The notes beneath the pieces were generated by a model. The model made no database searches. It saw only the letters and a list, made by a program, of their open reading frames with translations, and was not told the origin of the DNA. Of a DNA stretch of 47,324 nucleotides, positions 9,609 through 22,400 are shown in pieces. The position numbers and the translations under genes are program-made. The DNA comes from Neelides folsomi (taxonomy: Eukaryota; Arthropoda; Collembola; Neelipleona; Neelidae). Positions within the stretch are counted from its first letter, which is position 1. The number at the start of each line of letters is the position of its first letter. The stretch is from positions 1 to 47,324 of the forward strand of contig JAQGBZ010000445.1 in the NCBI GenBank assembly GCA_034687125.1, read 5' to 3'.

Positions 9609-11868
9609 TTAATGGTCTTTAATATTCATTTTAACAGTGAATTGAGTCGGCGAGCGTGTAAATCCATTGGTAGAGTCAATTTGATCTAATGAGGAATTCT
9701 CCCCACTGAATTCGTAGCGTTGAAGAAGTGCAGTGAGGAAGAAGAAGAAAATTTGTTTGGCGAATCCTTCCCCAACACATTTCCTTTTACCTGGGATAAA
9801 TGTGGATAATTGTTTAAATAAATAAAAATTAAATCTATCAATATACAAGTGTGTAATTGTACAATTAAATTTTTAAAATTTATACCGTGACCAAAGGCAA
9901 ATAGGAATTCAGAATTGATGATTTTATTGTCAAGGGAGATAAATCGGTCAGGGCGAAAGTTTTCCGGATCTCCCCAAATCTTTTGGTTCATTCCGTGTTT
10001 GGCCATGTTGTAAAAAACACAAGAACCAACTGGAACTGAAAATCCGCCAATTGAAGTTTTCACATTTGGACTTCTGGCAATGATTGGAAAAACAAAACTC
10101 ATCCGATGAATTTCCATCATGGTCGCTTCCACATAAATCAATCTAAATATTTAACAATATTTAAGAAAAATATGATATTGGTAAATACACATAAATATAT
10201 AATTAAATATGTTAAAAATCATTCTGTGGTTGAATATTTATCATGTGGTTGAATATTGAATATTTATATTTAATCATATTTAAAATTGGATTTACGAATT
10301 TCTGTGCCTGAATGAAATTTCTTCGTTTCCAACCACGCTTTTAATTTCTTGGAGAAGTTTTTGATGAATTGGAGGATTTTGAATAAGGAAAAGGAAAGCC
10401 CATTCGAGTGATACTGACGTTGTGTCCGTCCCGCCAAAAAATAAATCAATTAAAAGAAAGGTCAATTCATGATCTAAGTCTGTAATTATAATTAATAATA
10501 AATTTAATTCCAAGATGAATCATACTTAAACATTATTAAATAAATATTTATAGTTAATATTTGAATATTAAATTGAATTAATTTATTTATTACAATTTAT
10601 TTTAAAGTATTAATTTATTATTATTCATATGAACCGAAATTCTGAGAATCCTCATTTTCAAAAGATGAATAAAATTCTTGTATAAAATTTTTTTGTGCAT
10701 TTGATTCCATTTCCAATTTTGCTTCATTAATCACTTCCTAACAAAACAAATAAAAGTTAAGAAATCATTTATTATAAAAAATTTTAACTTTATTTCCCCG
10801 TAAATTGAAGAGTTTGGTTTATTATAATTTAATTATAACTTTAACAGTGATTTACCTCAAAGTATGCGATAATTTCGTTTAGAAGTTTCCTCGTTTCCTC
10901 GAACTCCGTTAAATGTGGGATAAATCGAAGGAATGGAATTGACAATAAAAGACTTGTCCCTGGATGGGTTAATTTGGTCAGATTCTGGACAAGTGAAACA
11001 AGCCGTTGGGCTTTTTCCTCGTCCTCTGAAAAATTTTTTCCCGTCAACACACCGAATAAAATGTTGACGACGTAAATTGGAAAAATTCCTTTTAAACAAA
11101 CAACTCCGCCATTTTTTTCAATTAAACTTTGAATTTTCTGAAAGCAGGATTTAATTTCCCGTTTAAGAAGAATTTCCATTGTGTCAACTTTTCCTAATCC
11201 AAATTTCCTCAGGGTTTTTAAAGTAAACCGCCGATTTTGAATATGTTGATCACCATGTGAGAAAATTAATCCTTTCATTTATAATATTTCATTGTATTTA
11301 TCTTTAATTCATAATTAAATTAGTTGTAATTTATTTTAAAATGAATTAAATTACCTGAATTGGTTTTATAATATGAAACGAGAAACGAATTATTTATTGG
11401 CAAACGTAAATTCCAAGAGCCAAAAATTTCTTTCGCCAAGTCAAAATCGTCAATTATTACTAAATTTACAATCATGTAATTGTTACTTTAAAATACTTTC
11501 AAAAAATTAATGTTTAATTATTTTTATTGTTTTATATAAAAGTAATTTTTTAATTTACAATTATATTTGCTTCCAATAAAATATCCCCAAATTGGTCCAT
11601 ATTTCTCCGTTAGGTCCATCAGGATTTGGTAATTTGACATTTTCCTCATTTTAAAAACAAATTCCAAAGCGCTGCCAATAAATGGTAAATATCTTGGACC
11701 TTAAAATGGAATTATTTTATACAATAAAAAATAACCTTCCTCATTTCTTAGAAATGATTTCTATCAAGTATTATTACCTGGAGCATATTTTTCTTTTAAT
11801 GATTTTTTTCTATAAACATTGATACAAATTAAGGATAAAACAAAGGTCATAAGATAAATAAATATCAT
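9609..11868 (-). CDS. Cytochrome P450, CYP2-clan type, complete
   Basis: Eight exons (11868-11778, 11699-11559, 11459-11355, 11271-10856, 10737-10635, 10479-10296, 10142-9886, 9790-9609) join in frame to 492 aa, the normal length. An N-terminal hydrophobic anchor (MIFIYLMTFVLSLIC) is followed by the Pro-containing hinge YAPGPRYLPFIG. Core motifs: I-helix GGTDTTS (301-307), K-helix ExxR in EATMMEIHR, FRPDRF, and heme loop FGHGKRKCVG with thiolate Cys437. The C-helix motif, normally WxxxR, reads HIQNR, so the heme-contacting Trp is His. It would be a microsomal monooxygenase using NADPH-P450 reductase. RRFTLKTLRKFGLGK and the overall pattern point to the CYP2 clan; the substrate (hormone or xenobiotic) cannot be told. 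It appears intact. Confidence 0.92.
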
Positions 11869-13464
11869 TTTTTAACAATTCCTTAAAATTTTCCAAAGTG
11901 AATATAAAATCAAAATTTAAATGAGTAAATGACCCATGACGAAATTGAAAAAATTGAAAATAAATAATAAGTGAATAACTCATTTAATAATAAACTAAAT
12001 AAATAATTGATAATTTAAATGCTTTTAATTGCTTTGGGTTATTCCAATGGCGATTATCTCTTACTTACTTACATTTAGTTAATAAATACTTAGGATTTGA
12101 TGAATAAGGAAAGAATGGAAAAGACAAGCTTTATAATTAAATGATATTTAACAATGTCATTAATGTATTTAAAAGCAGGTAAGAAAAAGAGTTAATTGCA
12201 TTGGATTTCCTTCAAGTCAACTTTTCATTGTTAATTCAATTTGGACATCCGGTCGGTATAAACTTATTGGAATTAATAACATTGGTTTAACATTATAAAC
12301 ATTAATTATACTTACAAGTAAGATATATTCTTCCTCTTTGTATGCGCTAACTTTTAATTAATAAGCTAGCGTGATTAAAAACATTATAATTATTCAGTTC
12401 ATTAGCAACATGCTTATTAACCTTGTTGGCCAGTTTTGATCTTTAAGGGGAATCTAGCAATCCAAAATCTGTAGTTATAAACTCCTAATGTAACATTTAA
12501 ACTATTTCATTAATCTAAATGTCAAAGTTTTATTAATAACAATTACCTTGGAATATGAATGATTTAAAAATAAAAAGTTTGGGTGAGAGAAATTTGAATA
12601 TTTCAAATACAAATTCCTATTTCCAAGACACATTTTATTATTAAAATTAATACAAATCCATTAATTTGCCCATCCATTAAGTTAGTTAATTATTCTAAAT
12701 ATATAATTAACAGTCACTTTAATCAATTCCTAATCCTCCATTTGCTATTCAAAATGTAATTTTCTATTTAATGAGTAAATAAGCTTATATGAATAATTCA
12801 TTAATTCTTGAGCTATGTGTTCCACAGGAAAGGTTATAGGAAAGGTTAATAAATAAAAAATGTATTTGAAGTTTTTGCTAACTGGAGTATAAAACCTCTT
12901 ACGTGTTCCGAACGATACATTTAGAGACTCTTGATAGGTTCCCCTTAAGCAATAAGTCTAACAATTATAATCATATGCAATGCAATTGTGTATATGTAAT
13001 TGGATGCTTTATTTTGGCATATTATATTCATTTAAAGAGAAGATATTTAAATAAAAGTCCAAATAATTAACAAATAATCATTTTCTTATTTATTTATTGA
13101 GAGGCAGTGAAGCGGAGATCTTTGACTAGTTCTTTTTTTGTACAAAGAAATACTTAAAAACGATTTTTTAAAAAATTCTCTGGACAATTTTAAGTATTTA
13201 AATGTTAAAGAATATCCATTTAATATTTGCTTAATATTCAACGTGTTTTTAAACAACAATATTAAAAATTAAAACCGAGTTGGGGCGGGAAAAACAAACA
13301 CAAGTTTTAAAAACAGTGAGACATATCCGTAATTGCAATATGAACAAGTTTTAAAATTATTTAAACATTTATTAATATAATAATAATAGTTTTAATTCAT
13401 TTTTATGAATTTTTTTAATTATCTAAAAATTATATAGCGAGTAATAACGAGGAAATTAATTATT
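11869..13464. promoter_or_regulatory. Intergenic region upstream of P450, downstream of ADAMTS
   Basis: About 1.6 kb of AT-rich DNA with no exon-like ORF. It contains the P450 promoter (reading left) and the ADAMTS 3' UTR; a minus-strand AATAAA at 13373-13368 lies about 90 nt past the ADAMTS stop. No xenobiotic-response or other site could be named with confidence. Confidence 0.45.
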
Positions 13465-16400
13465 TCATGGCAGCATGAGTTTGATTGCATTTGCAGAACA
13501 GGATCCACAATAGCCTCCACATTTACCCTCAACTTTCGTTGAGTCCTGCAATTAAAAAATAATTAATTGTCATACTTTAAATTTACAAAATATTAAATTT
13601 AATTAACAATTAAAATTGTAATTAAAATCTTTCTTTTAATATTTAATTGAATCTTACTTCACTTCTTGTGATTGACATAAAGGCTTTGACTCCTTGACTC
13701 GCCCATGCGACGGACTCATCAAGTTTTAACCCGGTCCCGGACAAATTAATACTGAATTTTCCTTGAGGGCAGTGAATGCTGCTGTAGCAATCACCGCTAT
13801 GCCCGTATTTGATTCGACTCCCTATAGACGTTGAAAAAGTAAAATCCTCCGCTAAAATGTAAAAAAACAATAATTAGTTAAATCATAACATTTAACAATT
13901 AACAATTCTTACATTTAAATTTTTTTAAATTAAAAATCATTTTGTTTTTCCAAATTAATATTTATTAATTATTCATAATTAATTATTAACGTTTTACTTT
14001 CAACGTGCAAGTTTGTGACATTGAGACGGATTTTATGGAACACCGTGTACCCCGCTCGCCCATGCTTGTCCTCAACACAGTCGCAAGTGTCCGTGCGTTC
14101 TCCGCCATTGGGACAAGTCTCAGAATTTATCAGCCTTTAAATCCACAAATTTCCAGATTAAATATCTAATTAACTAATTAATTAATTAATTTCTATTCAG
14201 TTCAATTCAATTCAATTAATTCAATTTTAAATTTAATATTAAATGAACCTTTTGCTATAAACTTCTGAAAAGTTTTCCTCAGCTGCTGGTAATGTGACAT
14301 ATTCTTTGAAGCCTCCTTGTCCGTCAGGATGGCAATAAATGGAAATGTTTTTCCCTCCCACGAGGATCTTCCCTTCCCCACTGGAATTGAATTGTTGGCA
14401 GGAGTGAAGGCCGCAGGGTTTAGGTCCACATTTACGCTTACGCTGCGGCCTTGACTCTTTTTTGCAATGTTGACCTCCAACCTTTTGCCCGGTCACTTTA
14501 TGATGGCAATAAACTTTACGTCTTTGACGAACTTCTTCTCCACATCGACGACCTTCGTCACACTGCAATTTTAATACAATTTATACAATGTTTAATAATT
14601 CCTAAACAATTATATATAACGATTCTAGATATTCTAACGATTCTGGCGATTCTATACAAGATATAAAGTTACACTATAAGGTGCGAATATTATTTAAAGC
14701 GAGGACATATTCAAAAATTAAATTTCACCTCAGACCATGGTGCTATGAACCAAGCATAAGAAGAGTCACAGTCGGAGATTATACAATAATTGTAAGACTT
14801 GGGTTTCTCATTATTCTCACAGCCAGGTTCGCCTGGGGGAATTGCGGGGTCAGGGTCAACCCATCCATATTTATTAACACGATGACAATTCACAACTCGA
14901 GTTTGCAATCCATAACCACAACTTTTGGAACACTATTTCAAAATAAATAATGATTAATTAATTAATTTAATAAATATCAATAATTGATTAAGTTGTAAAT
15001 TTTTAAAAGTTAATTTAATGTCAATTATTTGATTTTTTTCATACTTCCGACCAATTAGAAGTAATCCATCTAAATGGACACCTCGAACCGCAATCTTTAA
15101 CTTCCTTTGGCCTTTTATTCCTCCGACAAACATTTTCATCTACAATTGTGGAGTTCAAAAGGCAGGATATAGTCCTGCGGCGTGTTCCCTTCCCGCACTT
15201 TTTTGTGCACTATGAAAAGAATAATAAGCTTGAGCACGAACCCCGCAAGATTTAAATAAACTAATAAACTTGAACTAATAAATATTGTTTTTTACTTGTG
15301 ACCAAGGTCCTTTAATCCACCGACCTTTGATGACAGGGCAAAGACAAGATTCAGCTTTGAGGGGTTCAAGTGGTTTGCAAATATTGTTCTCTGGGGAAAA
15401 AATTTCTTCACTCGTTTCATTTTCTTTTGTTTGGTTGGCATTGGGATTGATGCATTCAACAGTTCTCGTTTTCTCACAAACGCTGACGGCCAAAACTTTG
15501 CAGTGGGACCAAGGGCCCACTGACCACGTGCACGGTTTCTCATTGCATTCTTCTGAATTCGATGGTTTGGCGTCAATGTTGCAGTCGTTATTCGAGCAAA
15601 CGACTTGTCTCAGTCTGACGCCTCCGTTGCAAGGATTAGAACACTAATAATTTAATTAAGTCATATTACAATTATAAAATTTAATTTAATCATTTAATTT
15701 TAAGTTCAATTTAATCTTAGTTTAATTATTTATATTTAATTTTAAGTTCAATTAAATAAATCTAATTTTAAATTTAATTTAATTTTAAATTTATATTTAA
15801 ATTGTGGTTTTTATTAACATGATTATTTAATTACTTTTCCCCAAGGCCCAGTTTTCCAACTTGCAAATCCACGCTTGCGCTTCTCACACCTCATGCTCGC
15901 GCATGGTCTATTCCTATCTGGAGGTGCGCCGCGACAATTAGCTTCCGGTAGTTCCCGCCGGTTTTTGTCAATGCATCTAACTGGCCTTGTTTCTGTTCCT
16001 TCTCCACATGTAACGTTGCATCTTCCCCAACCACCCGTCCACCAAATCCCGCAATCTTCCTCTTCAGCGGGTTTATCTTCGATACATTTAGGAGCTGAGC
16101 AAGAAACCAAACGACGTCTTTTGTTGTTCCCGTTACACTGAAAGATTTTTTTAATTTTCCCACATTAATCAAAACATTTAACAAGTCACGTGTTTTAGAC
16201 ATTCACGACTATGCTATAGTCGATTCGGAAAAAATATGATAATGACCTTGAGGTGCCCTGTCAACTGCATTATTAAAATATGCAAATAAAAATTATTAAA
16301 ATATTAATTTTTATCATATTTTTTCCGAATCTACTATAATAAAGCTCATGTATCAGGCTTAAGTCAATGTATTTATGTCTTAAAGTATTTAGCAATGACA

Positions 16401-19400
16401 GTTGTCATGACATGAGTTTTTTAAAGGCACGTGGAAGTTCAGTTTTTTGCTTCTCCAGACTTCCAAATCTCATCAACTATCGAACCATAAAGGAAAAAAA
16501 AGCTTAAGAACAATAAACAAGGAAAAGATCATTTTTTTTCTCATTTTAAAAACTCCCCAGGGGAGAATGTAAATGAGACAAATTTGTTTATTATGAGTTG
16601 TGTGGGGTTTGCAAAGCAAGTTGTTTTATTTGCCTATGAACAACTCCTGTAATTTGGACTTTAGTTTTGTTATTATGCAAATGAGTTTAATTGTTCTGGT
16701 TAATTGAAGGGTTTATGGAGGGTTTAAGAAACAATTATTTCACCTCGGTCCATTCACCGACCATCCATTCACTCCAAACCAAGGGAGAAGTTTTAGGTTG
16801 GAATTCAATTTCATTGTCCGATTCTCGGTATGGGCAAGCACAAGGTTTGACCCCGTCGGGTCGCTCGCCGAGGTCATCGCAGTCACGTTCATTAACCAGG
16901 TCAGAAACATGACCGGATTTGCAAGCTATTGAACGATTTCTCATTCCTTCTGGACAATAACACTGAAATGATCAAATAATAAACATTAATTATAATATTA
17001 CAATCATAATAAATCTACTAATTTAATTAATTTTTTAATTCATATTTAAAATAATTATTTTCACAAACCTCGCTCCATTGACTAACTTCCCATGAGTAAC
17101 AAGGGGGAAGAACGCATTCTCTTTCTAAAATGGGTTTGGTCTCATTGTAACAAAAGTCCGGAGGGACGAGTTGATCCCCAACGTAACATCCAACCAAAGC
17201 TCGGTGAACTCCCGTCCCACAGCTTCTCGAACACTGAACGAAATATTCAAATTAATTTTAATAATTTAATATTTAACGTAAATAATGTACAGATGAACTG
17301 CAATTTCCTACAATGATTTAATAAAATCTATTTAATAAATATTAACATTTGTAAAATAATAGTCAAATTGAAATTTTTGCATAATCAATTAGACTTGGGA
17401 TTGGGCTGAATGAAAATCAAAACTGTATATTTTATTCAGTTTTCCATTTTGATGATTTAGGAAATGAAGTGAAATGGATATTGGAAATTTGCGCAGCCCA
17501 TTTGGCCTAATTGGGTTGCTAAATGAGGAAATATGGGGAGTTTTTTTTATTTTGTGGGTCTTTCCTATATGGACAGGAAGGAACATAAAAATCTCCTCAT
17601 TGGAAAAGATTGGAAAAAGACCAAAGGTGTTCACTTTCAAATGGCCAAATGACACGCAGTTGGGAAAAGTTTTTTTTCTTTTCTAATCAATGAATTCCTC
17701 ATGTGAAAATTAATAATTTCAAATTTCAAATATCTTTAACCGTTAGTGTTAAATATCTGTATATATATGAAGTTGGCATATAAGAAATAACAAATGCGAG
17801 TCAACGATACAGAAAACTCCCATAAAAATTCTTCTTGTTTTATCTACAGGATTATTTGGGATATACTATATTGCATATAAATTCTGGTCAAAAATTATAT
17901 TTTAAAAAATGAAAAAATTTACGTTTATATTGTACCATATATATGTACCATATATATTTATGGATATACACGACATATATATTACAGTATCAATGTCTAA
18001 ATATATTCAAAATAATTAAAATTAAATTTATTTCCTTCCCGTAGATTGGAAATTGGAAAAGAGTTTTTCTGCCGTGTGGGTTTTTTTGTAAATGAGATGT
18101 TTTATGAAGGAGGGTCGGGCGGGGTCGAAGGAGCTTGTAAGATGTGAATGAGGTTTAGACGTCTCCACCCAACTAATTAAACCCCTGCCTTCCTTTTGTC
18201 TCGAAGAATCCCTAATTTATTGATTTTACATTCATTCCATCTTCAAATCCATCACACTTCATTAAAATTCAACTTCCTAAATGAAACAACTAAATAAATA
18301 GCCCATGACCGACAACTTTCAAACTAAACCTTATTTCTTACTTTTGGATCATAAAATAATTTTAAAATTAAAATATAATTTTAAAATTAAAATATCAGTA
18401 ATTAAAAAATTAAATGTTATTTTAAAACTTTTCTAAATAGAAATTCTAATTTTTTAAAAATTCAAAAATTCCCGCAACTCACCGGAGTCCATTCTTCCCT
18501 TCGCCATTCTCCACAAGGCACCCAATTACATTTCCGTTTGGCTGGCGGAGCTCCTTGGCAATTCCCATAAGGGCATGAAACAGTCCTGAACATGTAGCCG
18601 AAACCGCACGGCACCGAACACTCCGACCATGACCCGAATATCCACCCGCTCACTTTAGTCTCTGGGGATGGGAGCGGACAAAGACATTTGGGTCTCCCAC
18701 TCCGGCAGTTTTCTTCGTGCACTACAGTATGATTCCTCAGCCCATATTCGGCCACACATGAAACACGCTTCTCTTTCCCACAAGAACATTTCCACTCAAG
18801 TGAACAATGGTCATTGCAAGGGCGGACTATATCCTGCGGCTTGTCGCTACATTTAGAATCTTCTACTTGAACAGCTCCATTTTCTACACACACGTGTTTA
18901 TGACTTGTTGTGCCTTTAATAAAACATATTTAGTATTAATTAAAGTTAATTATAAAAAATTCATGATTAATTACAATTAAAGTTATTTAAAAAAAGTCAG
19001 GATTAAATATAATTCAAGTTAAATTGTAGTTAAATTAAATGTACTCGATAGAAGGAGTTTGGATTATTTATGTATTTACCTTTGCATATGAGTGAACAAG
19101 GCGTCCAGTGGCTGATCCACTTGTAATTCGTCTTGTGACTTATCACATATTGGAATCGGATGTCTGTCGGGTTCAACTTCCCCACCGACAGCACCTGTCA
19201 ATCCCAAGGGCCTTAATGAGTTAAAGGCGGAGGAAGGGGAGAAAAAGGTTACCTGGATGACAAGATCAGCCTTGAGGGGCCGTGAGGAATTGATTCGCTC
19301 CATGACAGAATCAGAGCCAGAGTATTCCAAAATTGTCCCGGCTGCATGGACCGTCTTACGGAACATTGAAACCACGAAGTTACCGTTCAAAATGTATTCA

Positions 19401-22400
19401 TTCGTTGTGGGGTCAAGAAGAGCTGTGGGTGGCCAAAATAATCTTAGAAAATCTCACTCAAAAAAATAAATTATCATAATGGAAAAAATTCTAAATCAAA
19501 AACCCTTTTCTCTCAATACATAAACTAAATTAGGAATTATAAAATATTCTTAACACTATAAATATACACATTTGACGCTAAATAATGGGAGTAAAAATGC
19601 AATAAAATGATTAAAATGGCGGTGAAATTCAAAAAGAGATTTAAAAAAAAACGGTAGAAAGATTTAAAAAATGGAGGAAACTTCAAAAAATTAAAAATTG
19701 GAGGGTTAAAATTGATAAAATTGAAAATTGTGTTCAAACCTAAGTAATTGTCGTCTCTAGCAGAATTTTGCCATCCCGTTTGCCTCACGTCGAGATTCGT
19801 CGCCCCCGCAGGAATTTTAATGACGTTTGAATATCCGTAAGTGCTCTCGTTGTAAGCTCCATTCACGATCTTGCACGTTGTGCCGTCTCCTCCACAAACC
19901 CCGCAAACGTCCATTTCCTTCCGGGAATGAAGACGGCGATCGCAGCCGGCCGGCAAACAACCGCCGTTGACACAAATGTCAAAAGTGTCTGGCCCGCATG
20001 GCGTCCCATCCACAACTTTCTCCCTCAACAAGTAATAAGCCGATGAACCCAGGACACGGCAGAATAATTTACAACGATCTTTTGGGCTAACTGAAATTTA
20101 AATTAATTTAATTAACTAATTCAATTTCCCCGTTAACATATGTTAAATTAAATTAAAAATTTCTAGTTTCCAAATTTTATAAATTAGATAATTTTGTCGA
20201 AACTGGAGTTTTGGAGCTTATTAGAAAAATAATTAACTTACTTCCTGAGTATTTCGGGACCCATTGGACATCTTTAGGAAGCCCTTGGATGTTAAAATTA
20301 TCTCCATTGAACTTTGAACATTGTTCTGCTCTGAAATCGGTGCTGTTGCACTCCATCGTTTGACAAGATTCATATCGAACACGTGGGCCAAGACAATAAG
20401 TCCCGCCATTTGATGGTGAAGGATTGTCACATTCCCGCACTGACCTTCGCACTCCGCCACCACAAATTCTCGAACATTCTCCGTAACTTTGCCAAGGCCC
20501 CCAACCGCCGACGACAACACGCAATTTTTCTAAATCTCGCGGAACGCAAACTCCCCTTTGACACCAACGTTCAGTTCCACATGGAGTTCCATCGGCCCAT
20601 GGCATATGTTGAGTTCGACAACCTTCGGTTTCTTCTCCGGTTGTACACCAAAGACGACGACAGACAGGCTTAAGTTAATTAAAGTTAAAATTAAGTTAAG
20701 TTAATAATAAAGTTAATTTTAAAGTACCATGTACCAAGTAGTAAGTTAGCATATTAAAGTTAATATGGTATAAATTAATTAGGTAGTTAATTTAAAATAA
20801 ATTGCAATTGTAATTTCATAGCGAGAATATTTAAAAAAATACTTACCATGTAGGAGCAAAGTTTGGAACTTGAACCGAACACAAGTTGACATTGATCATG
20901 TTCAGAGAATATTTCCCCAGGTTGGTTATTGGTCAATAAAGGATTTTTTTCTAATAAATTTGAAGGAGGTTTATCTTCCAGACAATACCCGTGGCCGGCA
21001 CTAGAAAAAAAGAATCGTGCACGGTAAGATCAAATTGGATGACAAAATCTATAAAATCTAAGAGAGGCAAAAAAGAATAAAGGGGGAAAGAATGAAAATA
21101 AGAATATTGAAAAAATGAAGATGTTACTCCAAGAATTCAGTAAGGAAATGTCTCGAACATCGTGACCAAGCCCAAGGGTAAGTATTCTGATCCAACATCC
21201 TCGACATGACATAATGGGCATGTTTGGTATTAGCCGCGAAAGACGAACATTTGTAATCGTCGTCATGCGGCATGTTCATCCTAACAAAAGTCAAGAACCG
21301 TGAATTAGTTAATTAACTTAATTACTATGACTAAATTTAATTAATATAAATAGACAACTAAATACTGTTACTAAAATAATTAAAAAATTATTAGCCGAAA
21401 ATTTAAAAAATTAATTTTAAACTTACACATGGCCAAGTTCATGTGCAATGGTGAAAGCTGCTGAAAGACCATTGTCTTGAACAATTGCACAAGAAGCATA
21501 GTGATCACACATTGTCCCAAGTTCTGCAAGTCCAAGAGTGTCACATTTGGATTGCCATGGATTCCGACAAATTGTTTCTCTTGTGAGGAGCAAAGCAACG
21601 TCATGGTGATGAACACTGCTATCATCAAAATCATTCATTTCTTTCTGCCATTTACAAAAATTCCTGAGCATCTCTGATGCAGAAATCCCAGACGACTTAT
21701 TGTTCGATTTTGAAGCGAAATCTGTATCTTGTAACACATGGAAGTTGACCAGGGCAATATTCACTGGATTTCCAATTGACCCGTCTTTGTAGACCAAAGA
21801 GACCTAAAATTAAAAGTATCTTAGCAATACCCGAACAAACATATTACCATTATATCATTTTGAGCATCTAATGGCATTTAATTTAATAGCATTTAATTTA
21901 GGCCATTGCCCAAATGACGGAAAACAAACTGATCAATTACATCAACCCTTCTTGTTTTGATGCAGGAGCTTTTTGAACGTGATTTCTTTTAAATGTCTCC
22001 TACTACTGTTCTTTAAAATTTTTAAAAATAATAACATAAAATATTATGGACCCAAAGAGCGACGAGAGATTCTACACTGGTTCTGGTTCCTTCGCTTTGA
22101 CAGGGAATTTGGGAGTAGGGAAACAAAAAGAGTGTAAATAAATTATAATATATATTATATTAGATATTAAACAATTATAATACCTACATTCCATATAACT
22201 GATACATTGTATATTTAACAATGTGTGAAATATTATATTTCATTTTTTAAAAGGTTTATTTATTGTTCTATAAAAATAATAATATTAATAATTTATCCAG
22301 TGCAGATCAAAGAGGCGAGAACGGCTAAATTAGAAAAGGACGTGGATGAGGTGAAGAAGGATATTTCGATACTGAGGTCTGATGTTGCAGAGATGAAGAC

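Noticed and set aside
14451..14666. Plus-strand ORFs over the ADAMTS TSP1/GON exons (also 15285-15647, 15875-16141, 18668-18856, 20383-20673)
   Set aside because: They are shadows of minus-strand ADAMTS exons, which show continuous domain matches and in-frame splicing.
17389..17686. Overlapping ORFs of 70-88 codons on both strands in ADAMTS intron 12
   Set aside because: Both strands are open over the same DNA and neither has a recognisable motif or splice signals.
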